A DNA stretch of 5,089 nt from Frankiales bacterium (GCA_025963265.1 JAOPUY010000099.1:1-5089); one strand, 5' to 3'; counted from the first letter of the stretch, positions 1-5,089 are shown. Made by a program: numbers and translations. Notes: generated from the sequence alone by a model not told the origin.

Positions 1-693
1 CGCCAGAATGGCGTCTTCCTTGGTCGGGTGCTCGAGGTCGGGCCGGAAGGACTGGTACATCTCCTCGTGCTGGAGCATGTCGGTGTTGCAGTTGGTCGGG
101 TGCACGCCGTTGAGCCGGATGCTGTACGGCGCGAGGACGAGGGCCAGGTCGTGGACGAGCGTGATCAGCGAACGCTTGGCCCAGGAGTAGGCCACGCCGC
201 CCGGCTGCTGACCCGGGCCGCCCGGCAGCAGCGCGGCGAGCGAGCCGGTCACCACCATGGAGGCGCCAGCCTTCAGGTGCGGGATGGCCGCGTTGAGGGT
301 GTTCAGAACGCCGCCGAAGTTGACGTCGGAGACGTCGACCCAGGCCTGCAGCGGCTGCTCCTTCTGCATCGCGCAAATGCCCGCGTTGGCCAGCACGACG
401 TCTAGGTGGCCGAACTCAGCCAGGCCCTGCGCGACCGCCGCGGCCATCTGGCTCGGGTCGCGAACGTCAGCCTGCACGCTCAGAATCCGACGATCCAGCG
501 ACTCGACCTCCTTGACCGTCTGCTCGAGGTCAGCGGCCGTGGCCATCGGGTAGGCGATGGTGTCGAATGAGTGCAACGCGTCGACGGCGATGATGTCGGC
601 GCCCTCACGAGCCAGGTGAATCGCGTGGCTGCGTCCCTGGCCCCGGGCTGCGCCCGTGACGAGTGCAACCTTGCCCGCTAACCGATCTGTCAT
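1..693 (-). CDS. Mycofactocin-coupled SDR family oxidoreductase (partial, 3' end outside window)
   Basis: NAD-dependent short-chain dehydrogenase/reductase, probably oxidising an alcohol to a carbonyl in the cytoplasm. 231 residues are visible; the family usually has about 270-280, so some 45 C-terminal residues lie off the left edge. Seen: Rossmann glycine motif TGAARGQG (13-20), acidic D38 at the end of beta-2 (favours NAD over NADP), DV at 76-77, NAG at 103-105, N125, catalytic S151, and Y169-x3-K173. The ARGQGRSHA stretch and the extra segment at about 41-65 (DTIAYPMATAADLEQTVKEV) are typical of the actinobacterial subfamily whose tightly held nicotinamide cofactor is thought to be recycled by mycofactocin; that link is family knowledge. 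The ATG at 693-691 is supported by AAAAGGAG at 709-702, 8 nt upstream. It is transcribed away from fprA, with a repeated promoter-like element about 170 nt upstream. The substrate is unknown. Confidence 0.93.
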   Translation of the reverse strand, partial: MTDRLAGKVALVTGAARGQGRSHAIHLAREGADIIAVDALHSFDTIAYPMATAADLEQTVKEVESLDRRILSVQADVRDPSQMAAAVAQGLAEFGHLDVVLANAGICAMQKEQPLQAWVDVSDVNFGGVLNTLNAAIPHLKAGASMVVTGSLAALLPGGPGQQPGGVAYSWAKRSLITLVHDLALVLAPYSIRLNGVHPTNCNTDMLQHEEMYQSFRPDLEHPTKEDAILA

Positions 694-701
694 ATGCCTT
701 G

Positions 702-709
702 CTCCTTTT
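702..709 (-). promoter_or_regulatory. Ribosome binding site of the SDR gene
   Basis: On the minus strand this reads AAAAGGAG, 8 nt before the ATG at 693. It fixes the SDR start. The CoA-transferase at 3887 has the same octamer, AAAAGGAG, 6 nt before its ATG. Confidence 0.8.
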
Positions 710-716
710 GATGTTG

Positions 717-735
717 ACGCCGCGGTCCGCGGCGT
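717..735. promoter_or_regulatory. Perfect 19-nt palindrome in the SDR leader
   Basis: The sequence ACGCCGCGG-T-CCGCGGCGT has 9-bp arms that match perfectly around a single central base. It ends 7 bp upstream of the SDR Shine-Dalgarno. As DNA it could be an operator. As RNA it would form an 8-bp GC-rich stem with a 3-nt loop just before the ribosome site and could affect translation. No T-run follows on either side, so it is not an intrinsic terminator. The role is inferred from position only. Confidence 0.5.
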
Positions 736-860
736 AGGCCTTCGTCGATGTGTCGGTGGCGGTGAACGATGCCCCGACGCGCACACATGCAGCGGCGTTC
801 GCTCACGCGGCGAAGCGCGACGTGGAGCAGGTCGTCGAAGACCGCAGTGCCGCCCCGACC

Positions 861-911
861 GCCGGTGAGTTGCTCCATACTGTCAATATCAGGCCTGAGA
901 CGCAACGGTTG
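861..911 (-). promoter_or_regulatory. 51-bp promoter/operator-like element, copy 1 (facing the SDR)
   Basis: Read on the minus strand it matches the element at 2467-2517 at 46 of 51 positions, with no gaps. A possible sigma-70-type pair is TTGCGT (905-900) and CAGTAT (882-877), 17 nt apart; the -10 is a weak match. Three palindromes are nested in it: CAACCGTTG (911-903), TCAGGCCTGA (898-889) and the near-palindrome ATATTGACAGTAT (889-877, one mismatched pair). If this is the promoter, the SDR leader is about 175 nt long. Conservation against the second copy is direct; its role as a promoter or regulator site is inference. Confidence 0.65.
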
Positions 912-985
912 CCCAATCACAGCTTCACTGGCGTCGCGGGGCACGAGCAGGCGCCGCCGCGGAGATCCCGGCGGTGTGATCGGGT

Positions 986-994
986 AGGAGAGGA
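986..994 (+). promoter_or_regulatory. Strong Shine-Dalgarno upstream of a leader ORF and fprA
   Basis: AGGAGAGGA lies 8 nt before the ATG at 1003 but more than 60 nt before the fprA ATG at 1056. No good purine-rich site lies just before 1056. This suggests that ribosomes load here and reach fprA by translating the short ORF at 1003-1059. Confidence 0.5.
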
Positions 995-1002
995 ACGAGC
1001 AG

Positions 1003-1059
1003 ATGGTCACTGCCATCAGCGGTGCGAGCGATCGGACGACGGCGGTGCGGCGATCATGA
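1003..1059 (+). CDS. Possible 18-codon leader peptide coupled to fprA
   Basis: A short ORF encoding MVTAISGASDRTTAVRRS. It is closed upstream in frame by TAG at 985-987. It has a strong, well-spaced Shine-Dalgarno (986-994), better than that of fprA itself. Its stop overlaps the fprA start in the pattern ATGA (ATG 1056-1058, TGA 1057-1059), the classic arrangement for translational coupling. The peptide has no recognisable motif and no run of one amino acid that would point to attenuation. It may be a non-functional coupling ORF, or the arrangement may be chance. It could also mark a misplaced fprA start, but no in-frame ATG, GTG or TTG lies between 1003 and 1056 in the fprA frame. Confidence 0.4.
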   Translation: MVTAISGASDRTTAVRRS

Positions 1060-2432
1060 CCGCGTTCGAGGATCCCCGTCCCGGCGTCCTGCGGGTCGCG
1101 GTCATCGGGTCCGGGCCGTCCGGGCTCTACGCGGCCGAGGCGTTGTCCGAGCAGGGCGGCGACTCGGTGCTGGTCGACGTGATCGACCGACTCCCGACGC
1201 CGTTTGGCCTGGTCAGATATGGCGTCGCGCCCGATCACTTGAAGATCAAGTCGATGCTGGCGACGCTGCACGCGACCTTCGATCGGCCGAACGTGCGTTT
1301 CCTCGGCCGGCTTGGGCTCGGCGCCGAAATCAGCGCCGCCGACCTGCAGCAGCATTACCACGCGGTCGTCTACGCGACTGGCGCCCAGAGCGACCGGCGG
1401 CTGGGCATACCGGGCGAGGATTTGCCCGGCAGTCACTCGGCGACCGAGTTTGTCTCGTGGTACAACGGCCATCCGCTCGGTGAGCGCACCTTCGACTTGT
1501 CGCGCACGGAGTCGGTGGCCGTCATCGGCGCCGGCAACGTCGCCTTGGACGTGGCTCGCCTGCTCGCCAAGCGGGCCGATGAGCTTCGCACCACCGATGT
1601 GCCCGACGAGGTGCTGAACGCGCTGCACCACAGCGCGGTGCGCGACATCCACATCATCGCCCGCCGGGGTCCCGTGCAGGCCAAGTTCTCGACCAAGGAG
1701 CTGCGGGAACTCGGCGAGCTGGACAACGCCCGTGTGCACGTCTCGTCGGCCGAGCTGCCCTCCGCCGATGAAGATCTGTCCGGCCTGGCTCGGGCCGAGA
1801 AGAACAACCTGAAGACCTTCACCGACTGGGCCGATGCCGCCACGGGGACAACGGCCGGCGCGGACCGCGCGTCCGAGCGCCGGGTGGAGTTCCACTTCTG
1901 GCGAGCACCGAGCCGGATCACCGGCGCGGACAGTTGCGCGATGTTGGAACTAGCCGACACCCGAGGCGCGGCCGGCGCGCCCCTGGAGACGCTTTCGGCC
2001 CAGCTGGTCATCCGCGCCATCGGCTACCGATCGCTGCCACTGCCCGGCGTCCCATTCGACGACCTCGCCGGAGTCGTGCCGCACAAGGCCGGCCGAGTGC
2101 TCGACGCCGATGGCCAGGTCCGTCCGGGGGAGTACGTGGCCGGCTGGCTGAAGCGCGGACCGACCGGTGTGATCGGCACAAACCGCTCCGACGCCAATGA
2201 GACGGTGAGCTCGCTGTTGGAGGATCTGGCCGCCGGGCCGCACTCGGAGCGCCGTCCGATCGAGGAGCTGCTCACCGCCTTGCAACTGCCCTACACCGAG
2301 TTTGACGGCTGGCTCCGGATCGACAGCGCCGAGCGGGAGGCGGGTCTGACCCGCGGCGGTCCCCGGGTGAAGATCACCGACTGGGCGACGCTGCTCGAGC
2401 TGGCTGAGCGGGCCGAGCTGGGCGAGCGCTGA
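1056..2432 (+). CDS. fprA: NADPH-ferredoxin reductase, FprA / adrenodoxin-reductase type
   Basis: FAD enzyme that passes electrons from NADPH to a ferredoxin, typically to feed cytochrome P450s. 458 residues, close to the usual mycobacterial FprA length of about 456. Seen: FAD-binding GSGPSGLYAAE (18-28), LPTPFGLVRYGVAPDH (46-61) typical of this family, ATG at 108-110 closing the FAD domain, NADP-binding VIGAGNVALDVAR (156-168), R203-R204 in IIARRGP suited to the 2'-phosphate of NADP, and the conserved C-terminal GWLKRGPTGVIGTN (363-376). The same frame is open back to about 750, but residues before this ATG are low-complexity Arg/Ala sequence and homology begins at RVAVIG. Its own ribosome site is weak; see the upstream coupled ORF. 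The likely partner is the ferredoxin at 2653, separated by a 220-bp gap with its own promoter-like element, so the two may be regulated separately. Confidence 0.95.
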   Translation: MTAFEDPRPGVLRVAVIGSGPSGLYAAEALSEQGGDSVLVDVIDRLPTPFGLVRYGVAPDHLKIKSMLATLHATFDRPNVRFLGRLGLGAEISAADLQQHYHAVVYATGAQSDRRLGIPGEDLPGSHSATEFVSWYNGHPLGERTFDLSRTESVAVIGAGNVALDVARLLAKRADELRTTDVPDEVLNALHHSAVRDIHIIARRGPVQAKFSTKELRELGELDNARVHVSSAELPSADEDLSGLARAEKNNLKTFTDWADAATGTTAGADRASERRVEFHFWRAPSRITGADSCAMLELADTRGAAGAPLETLSAQLVIRAIGYRSLPLPGVPFDDLAGVVPHKAGRVLDADGQVRPGEYVAGWLKRGPTGVIGTNRSDANETVSSLLEDLAAGPHSERRPIEELLTALQLPYTEFDGWLRIDSAEREAGLTRGGPRVKITDWATLLELAERAELGER

Positions 2433-2449
2433 CCCGGCGCCGGTCGCGG

Positions 2450-2470
2450 GTTGACGATTTGGTCGACAAC
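2450..2470. repeat. Imperfect inverted repeat upstream of the ferredoxin promoter element
   Basis: GTTGACGA and TCGACAAC, separated by TTTGG, pair at 7 of 8 positions. The right arm overlaps the first 4 bases of the 51-bp element at 2467. The equivalent position next to copy 1 does not carry this repeat, so if it binds a regulator it is specific to the ferredoxin side. It is not followed by a T-run, so it is not an fprA terminator. Confidence 0.35.
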
Positions 2471-2517
2471 CGTTGCGTCTCAGCGCTGATATTGACAGTA
2501 TGAAGCGACTCACCGAC
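2467..2517 (+). promoter_or_regulatory. 51-bp promoter/operator-like element, copy 2 (facing the ferredoxin)
   Basis: Matches the reverse complement of 861-911 at 46 of 51 positions without gaps. Possible -35 TTGCGT (2473-2478) and -10 CAGTAT (2496-2501), 17-nt spacer. Nested palindromes: CAACCGTTG (2467-2475), TCAGCGCTGA (2480-2489) and ATATTGACAGTAT (2489-2501, one mismatched pair). The central palindrome is GGCC in copy 1 and GCGC here, so its symmetry is kept. Identity continues past the -10 through ATGRAGCRACTCACCGRC. If this is the promoter, the ferredoxin leader is about 145 nt. The function is inference. Confidence 0.65.
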
Positions 2518-2640
2518 CTGACACCCGGCCTATGGCCCCCGAGTCGGCTGGTGATCTCGTTCATCCCGGTAACGCCCGGCGGCGGGCCAGAGCGACCAAC
2601 CCTGAATGCTTCTGCGCCATCCACGTCGCCACCGAGTCCT

Positions 2641-2646
2641 GAGGAG
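2641..2646 (+). promoter_or_regulatory. Ribosome binding site fixing a TTG start
   Basis: GAGGAG lies 6 nt before TTG at 2653, with a run of six C between. This is the best ribosome site in the ferredoxin frame and agrees with where family similarity begins. Confidence 0.7.
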
Positions 2647-2652
2647 CCCCCC

Positions 2653-2844
2653 TTGATCGTCTCGCTCGATAACTCAAAATGCAGTGGCCACGCCCGTTGC
2701 AACGCTGTGGCACCGGAGGTCTACACCCTCGATGACGACGGTTACTGCAACATCAACGAGCTCACGGTCCCAGCCGGGCTGGAGCAGTCTGCGCGGGACG
2801 GCGCCGCGAACTGCCCGGAGCGTGCGCTGACCATCAAGGAATAG
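2653..2844 (+). CDS. Small single-cluster (3Fe-4S type) ferredoxin
   Basis: Cytoplasmic one-electron carrier that takes electrons from a reductase such as the FprA upstream and delivers them to an oxygenase, usually a P450. From the TTG it is 63 residues, the normal family length. Cysteines C10, C16 and C54 fit the pattern C-x2-H-x2-C ... CP; H13 stands where a fourth cluster cysteine would be in a 4Fe-4S protein, as in many actinobacterial P450 ferredoxins. A further C32 (GYCNIN) is not part of the motif. An acidic stretch (LDDDG, 26-30) is typical. The frame is open upstream to beyond 2473, and an ATG at 2500 would add 51 Pro/Ser-rich residues with no family similarity; I prefer TTG because of GAGGAG 6 nt upstream. 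No P450 gene lies in the window. A strong terminator follows 14 nt after the stop. Confidence 0.9.
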   Translation: MIVSLDNSKCSGHARCNAVAPEVYTLDDDGYCNINELTVPAGLEQSARDGAANCPERALTIKE

Positions 2845-2858
2845 CGCGGTCCCATAGT

Positions 2859-2901
2859 CGCTCTGCGCGCCGACTTGGTCGTGCGCGCAGAGCGTTTGTT
2901 T
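2859..2901 (+). terminator. Intrinsic terminator after the ferredoxin
   Basis: Perfect 12-bp arms CGCTCTGCGCGC (2859-2870) and GCGCGCAGAGCG (2883-2894). The 12-nt spacer can add four more pairs (CGAC with GTCG, one T bulged), leaving a 3-nt loop. TTTGTTT (2895-2901) follows at once. On the minus strand no T-run follows the stem, so it acts only in the plus direction. It would separate the ferredoxin transcript from the downstream dehydrogenase, unless read-through is used. Confidence 0.88.
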
Positions 2902-2933
2902 CGTCGATCGTCCGGCCGAGAGGACAGTGCTAC

Positions 2934-3764
2934 ATGCGGGTTGGTTTCGTGGGTCTGGGCAACCAGGGCGCTCCGATCGCGCAACGCATCGTCCAGGCGG
3001 GATTCGACACCGTCGTCTGGGCTCGTCGGCCCGAGAGCCTGGCCGACTTCCGAGCTGGCCCGGCCACCATCGCCGGCACGCTCGGCGAGCTCGGCGCCGG
3101 GCTCGATCTGCTCGAAACCTGTGTGTTCGACGCGGCCGGCACTCGGGAGATCCTCTTCGGCCCGGACGGCGCGGCCCGGACGATGCCCCGCGGCAGCGCG
3201 ATCGCCGTCCACAGCACCGTCGCACCCGAGGAGATCATCGAGATCGCGGACGAGGCTCAGACTTATGGCCTGCGGGTGTTGGACGCCCCGGTCAGCGGTG
3301 GGCATTACCGAGCCATCGAGGGCCAGATGGTGACCATGGTCGGCGGCGAGCAGGACCTGTTCGAGGCCTGCCGTCCGGTCTTCGAGTCATTCTCGGCGCG
3401 GATCATCCACCTGGGCCCGGTCGGCGGCGGGCAACGGGCCAAGCTGCTCAACAACGCGATGCTCACCGCGCATATCGGCCTGGCCAACGACGCCCTGGAG
3501 GTGGGCGCCCGCTTCGGATTGGACCGAGCAGCGCTGGCCGAAGTGCTCGTGAACGGGTCGGGTCGCAGCTACGGCGTGGAGATGCTCTCCGGGGCCGGCT
3601 CGCTGCGCGACGTGGCCAACTCCCAGGCCAGGCCGACCTTGGGCAAGGACGTGCGCTTGCTGGCGCAGGTCCTGGACGACTTCCCGGGCTCAGCGGCCAA
3701 CCTGATGTCAGCCGCGCTGGACACCGTCCGCCTCTTCGACGAGCTCGCCGAGGAACCAGTCTGA
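2934..3764 (+). CDS. NAD(P)-dependent oxidoreductase, 3-hydroxyisobutyrate dehydrogenase family
   Basis: Beta-hydroxyacid dehydrogenase (6PGDH-like NAD-binding fold followed by a helical C-terminal domain), oxidising a beta-hydroxyacid or reducing the matching semialdehyde/keto acid. 276 residues, slightly under the usual 290-300. Seen: N-terminal VGFVGLGNQGAPIA (3-16, GxGxxG), HSTVAPE (93-99), substrate-site DAPVSGG (117-123), GPVGGGQRAKLLNN (161-174) with the catalytic lysine at K170 and the paired Asn, and LGKD (236-239). Two arginines after beta-2 (WARRPES, 29-35) suggest NADP rather than NAD (inference). The ATG at 2934 has GAGAGGA (2918-2924) 9 nt upstream. It starts only 33 nt past the terminator, so either a promoter lies inside the ferredoxin region or transcription reads through. 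The substrate is not defined by sequence; an acyl-chain hydroxyacid fits the CoA-transferase neighbour. Confidence 0.92.
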   Translation: MRVGFVGLGNQGAPIAQRIVQAGFDTVVWARRPESLADFRAGPATIAGTLGELGAGLDLLETCVFDAAGTREILFGPDGAARTMPRGSAIAVHSTVAPEEIIEIADEAQTYGLRVLDAPVSGGHYRAIEGQMVTMVGGEQDLFEACRPVFESFSARIIHLGPVGGGQRAKLLNNAMLTAHIGLANDALEVGARFGLDRAALAEVLVNGSGRSYGVEMLSGAGSLRDVANSQARPTLGKDVRLLAQVLDDFPGSAANLMSAALDTVRLFDELAEEPV

Positions 3765-3782
3765 AAGCCAATGGGGCCCGAC

Positions 3783-3807
3783 GACGGCGCTCTGAAGCGG
3801 AGCCGTC
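3783..3807 (+). repeat. Weak hairpin between the dehydrogenase and the CoA-transferase
   Basis: GACG/CGTC outer pairs and GCTCT/GGAGC inner pairs (one G-T) with a GAAGC loop can form an imperfect stem. No T-run follows, so I do not call it a terminator. The rest of the 122-bp gap (3765-3886) shows no promoter I can defend and no copy of the 51-bp element. The two genes are probably co-transcribed, but the gap is wide for an operon. Confidence 0.3.
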
Positions 3808-3872
3808 ATGATAGTGCCAACGGTCTGAGCAGCAGTACCAGAGCCCGATGATGCCGGGCGCGGGTCCGAGAT

Positions 3873-3880
3873 AAAAGGAG
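3873..3880 (+). promoter_or_regulatory. Ribosome binding site of the CoA-transferase
   Basis: AAAAGGAG, 6 nt before ATG at 3887, chooses this start over the in-frame ATG at 3899. It is the same octamer as at the SDR gene. Confidence 0.8.
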
Positions 3881-3886
3881 CAGTAA

Positions 3887-5089
3887 ATGAAACGTCCTAT
3901 GGAAGGCGTCCGAATCCTCGAGGTGGCTCAGTTCACCTTCGTGCCCGCGAGCGGCGGGGTGCTCGCCGAGTGGGGAGCAGACGTCATCAAGGTCGAGCAC
4001 GCGGTGACCGGCGACGCCCAGCGCGGCCTGGTCCGACTGCTCGGACTGGACATCTCAGGGGGCGAGAGCACGTTCTACCCGATCATGGAAGGTCCCAACC
4101 GGGGCAAGCGCAGCATCGGCCTGGCGCTGGAGGTGCCCGAAGGCCGGGCGGTCCTCGATGAGCTGATCCGCAACTCCGACGTCTTCGTCACCAACTTCCT
4201 GCCGAAGGCCAAAGACAAGCTGAAGATCAACGTCGAAGACGTGCGCGCGGTCAATCCCGACATCATCTACGTCCGCGGCACCGCGTTCGGCGCCCGCGGC
4301 GAGGAGTCGGACAAGGGCGGCTACGACAGCACCGGCTTCTGGGCGCGGGCCGGCAGCGGCGACAGCGTCACCCCGCCGAGCTCGGACACCTTCATCGGCA
4401 TGCCGACCGGCGCCTACGGCGACTCCATGGGCGGCATGACCATCGCCGGCGGCATCGCCGCCGCGCTCTACGCCCGCAAGGCGACCGGGGAGCCCTCGGT
4501 CGTGGACGTGTCGCTGCTGAGCGTCGGCGCCTGGGCCACCCAATTCTCGGTCAACCTGGCCCTGATGGCCGGCGGCCCGCTGCCGCGGCCGGAGATGCCC
4601 AAGCACGGTTCCGCCGGCAACCCGCTGGCCGGGGCGTTCAAGACCTCGGACAACCGCTGGATCATGATCACCATGCTGCAGCCCACGAAGTACTGGCCCG
4701 AGTTCTGCGAGCGGATGGGTCGGCCCGAGCTGATCACCGATCCGCGCTTCGCCGGCGAGGAGATCCTCAACAACGGCTTCGCCGGCGGCGAGATCGTCGC
4801 GGAGATCCTCAGCGGGATCACCTACGCCGAGTGGCAGAAGCGCATGGACGGCGCGCAGGGCCAGTGGGCCCTGGTCCAGAACACCTACGAGGTGGGCATG
4901 GACCCGCAACTGCGGGCCAACGGCTTCATCGCCGAGGTGACCGACGCCGAGGGCAAGCCGCGCGAGTTGGTGGCCAACCCGGTGCAGTTCGACGAGACGC
5001 CCGTGGTCAGCAAGCGCGCGCCGCAGTTCGCCGAGCACACGGATGAGATCTTGCGCGAGCTGGGCAAGTCCGACGATGAGCTCATCGAC
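3887..5089 (+). CDS. Class III CoA-transferase, CaiB/BaiF family (partial, 3' end outside window)
   Basis: Moves CoA between carboxylic acids in the cytoplasm and so activates an acid for CoA-dependent breakdown. 401 residues are visible with no stop; family members are about 400 long, so only a few residues are likely missing. Seen: N-terminal MEGVRILEVAQFTFVPASGG (5-24), where family members carry G-x-R-[VI]-L-[DE]; LAEWGADVIKVEH (26-38); GPNRGKRSIGL (69-79); DVFVTNFLP (98-106); the segment PTGAYGDSMGGM (173-184), where D179 is the expected catalytic aspartate that forms the acyl-enzyme anhydride; and GEPSVVDVSLL starting near 202. C-terminal NPVQFDETPV is the usual end region. The protein is normally a dimer of interlocked rings (family knowledge). 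Start supported by AAAAGGAG. The acid substrate cannot be told; steroid, bile-acid, carnitine, terpenoid and alkylaromatic pathways all use such enzymes. Confidence 0.94.
   Translation, partial: MKRPMEGVRILEVAQFTFVPASGGVLAEWGADVIKVEHAVTGDAQRGLVRLLGLDISGGESTFYPIMEGPNRGKRSIGLALEVPEGRAVLDELIRNSDVFVTNFLPKAKDKLKINVEDVRAVNPDIIYVRGTAFGARGEESDKGGYDSTGFWARAGSGDSVTPPSSDTFIGMPTGAYGDSMGGMTIAGGIAAALYARKATGEPSVVDVSLLSVGAWATQFSVNLALMAGGPLPRPEMPKHGSAGNPLAGAFKTSDNRWIMITMLQPTKYWPEFCERMGRPELITDPRFAGEEILNNGFAGGEIVAEILSGITYAEWQKRMDGAQGQWALVQNTYEVGMDPQLRANGFIAEVTDAEGKPRELVANPVQFDETPVVSKRAPQFAEHTDEILRELGKSDDELID

Larger units (their letters stand above)
694..1002. other. Divergent control region between the SDR and fprA
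   Basis: This 309-bp stretch has no gene I can support. It holds the SDR ribosome binding site (702-709), a perfect 19-nt palindrome (717-735), one copy of the 51-bp promoter-like element (861-911) and a strong Shine-Dalgarno at its right end (986-994). Open frames cross it on both strands: the plus frame that continues into fprA, and a minus frame ending at 690. Their translations are Arg/Pro/Ala-rich with no recognisable domain, as expected for non-coding high-GC DNA. No clear promoter pointing at fprA is visible. Confidence 0.7.

Noticed and set aside
750..1055. A 102-residue N-terminal extension of FprA
   Set aside because: The frame is open, but the residues are unstructured Arg/Ala/His-rich, cross the palindromic element at 861-911, and have no family counterpart; the normal FprA length starts at 1056.
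690..1895. A 401-codon open frame on the minus strand
   Set aside because: Most of it lies antisense to fprA, whose protein shows all family motifs. The translation is low-complexity and Arg/Gly/Val-rich with no domain. Only its last part, in the SDR leader, is discussed as a possible leader ORF.
861..2517. The two 51-bp copies as terminal inverted repeats of a mobile element
   Set aside because: They flank only fprA and intergenic DNA, with no transposase and no target-site duplication that I can see, and each is placed as an upstream element of a gene. A shared control site explains them better.
1950..2702. A 250-codon minus-strand frame across the end of fprA and the ferredoxin gap
   Set aside because: No domain or ribosome site; it is antisense to fprA and to the conserved element, and fits a high-GC shadow.
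2927..3811. A 294-codon plus-strand frame overlapping the dehydrogenase
   Set aside because: It is shifted relative to the real gene at 2934, is extremely Arg/Gly-rich, and has no domain; the dehydrogenase frame contains the GxGxxG, SGG and K170 motifs.
3765..3886. Terminator or promoter between the dehydrogenase and the CoA-transferase
   Set aside because: The hairpin at 3783-3807 is imperfect and lacks a T-run, and no convincing -35/-10 pair is visible.
4055..5038. A 327-codon open frame on the minus strand
   Set aside because: It is antisense to the clear CaiB/BaiF CoA-transferase and is His/Leu/Gly-rich without motifs, a usual shadow in high-GC DNA.

Overview
This is a 5.1 kb piece of a high-GC genome, most likely an actinobacterium. 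The evidence is GC-rich third codon positions, an FprA-type ferredoxin reductase, a single-cluster bacterial ferredoxin of the kind that serves P450s, and above all an SDR of the mycofactocin-coupled type. The genus cannot be read from the window. No RNA gene, mobile element, CRISPR array or phage gene is visible.

Layout: (1) 693 down to the left edge, minus strand: a mycofactocin-type short-chain dehydrogenase, cut by the window. (2) 694-1055: a divergent control region with a perfect 19-nt palindrome next to the SDR ribosome site, one copy of a 51-bp element facing the SDR, and a well-placed Shine-Dalgarno leading to an 18-codon ORF that overlaps the next start as ATGA. (3) 1056-2432, plus: FprA-like NADPH-ferredoxin reductase, complete. 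(4) 2433-2652: a 220-bp gap with the second copy of the 51-bp element, facing the ferredoxin. (5) 2653-2844, plus: a 63-residue ferredoxin with a TTG start. (6) 2859-2901: a strong intrinsic terminator. (7) 2934-3764, plus: a 3-hydroxyisobutyrate-dehydrogenase-family oxidoreductase. (8) 3887 to the right edge, plus: a class III (CaiB/BaiF) CoA-transferase, missing only its last residues.

How the genes may fit together (inference): the reductase and ferredoxin form an NADPH-to-ferredoxin electron chain for an oxygenase, probably a cytochrome P450, which is not in the window. The two dehydrogenases and the CoA-transferase would process alcohol, hydroxyacid or CoA-ester intermediates. This looks like part of a catabolic cluster for a hydrophobic or alicyclic/terpenoid-like compound, but the substrate cannot be told from sequence.

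The most interesting signal is non-coding. The same 51-bp element (46 of 51 positions identical) lies in front of the SDR on the minus strand and in front of the ferredoxin on the plus strand. It carries three small palindromes, and the only paired change between copies (GC to CG) keeps its central palindrome intact. It is a good candidate for a shared promoter/operator of this pathway.
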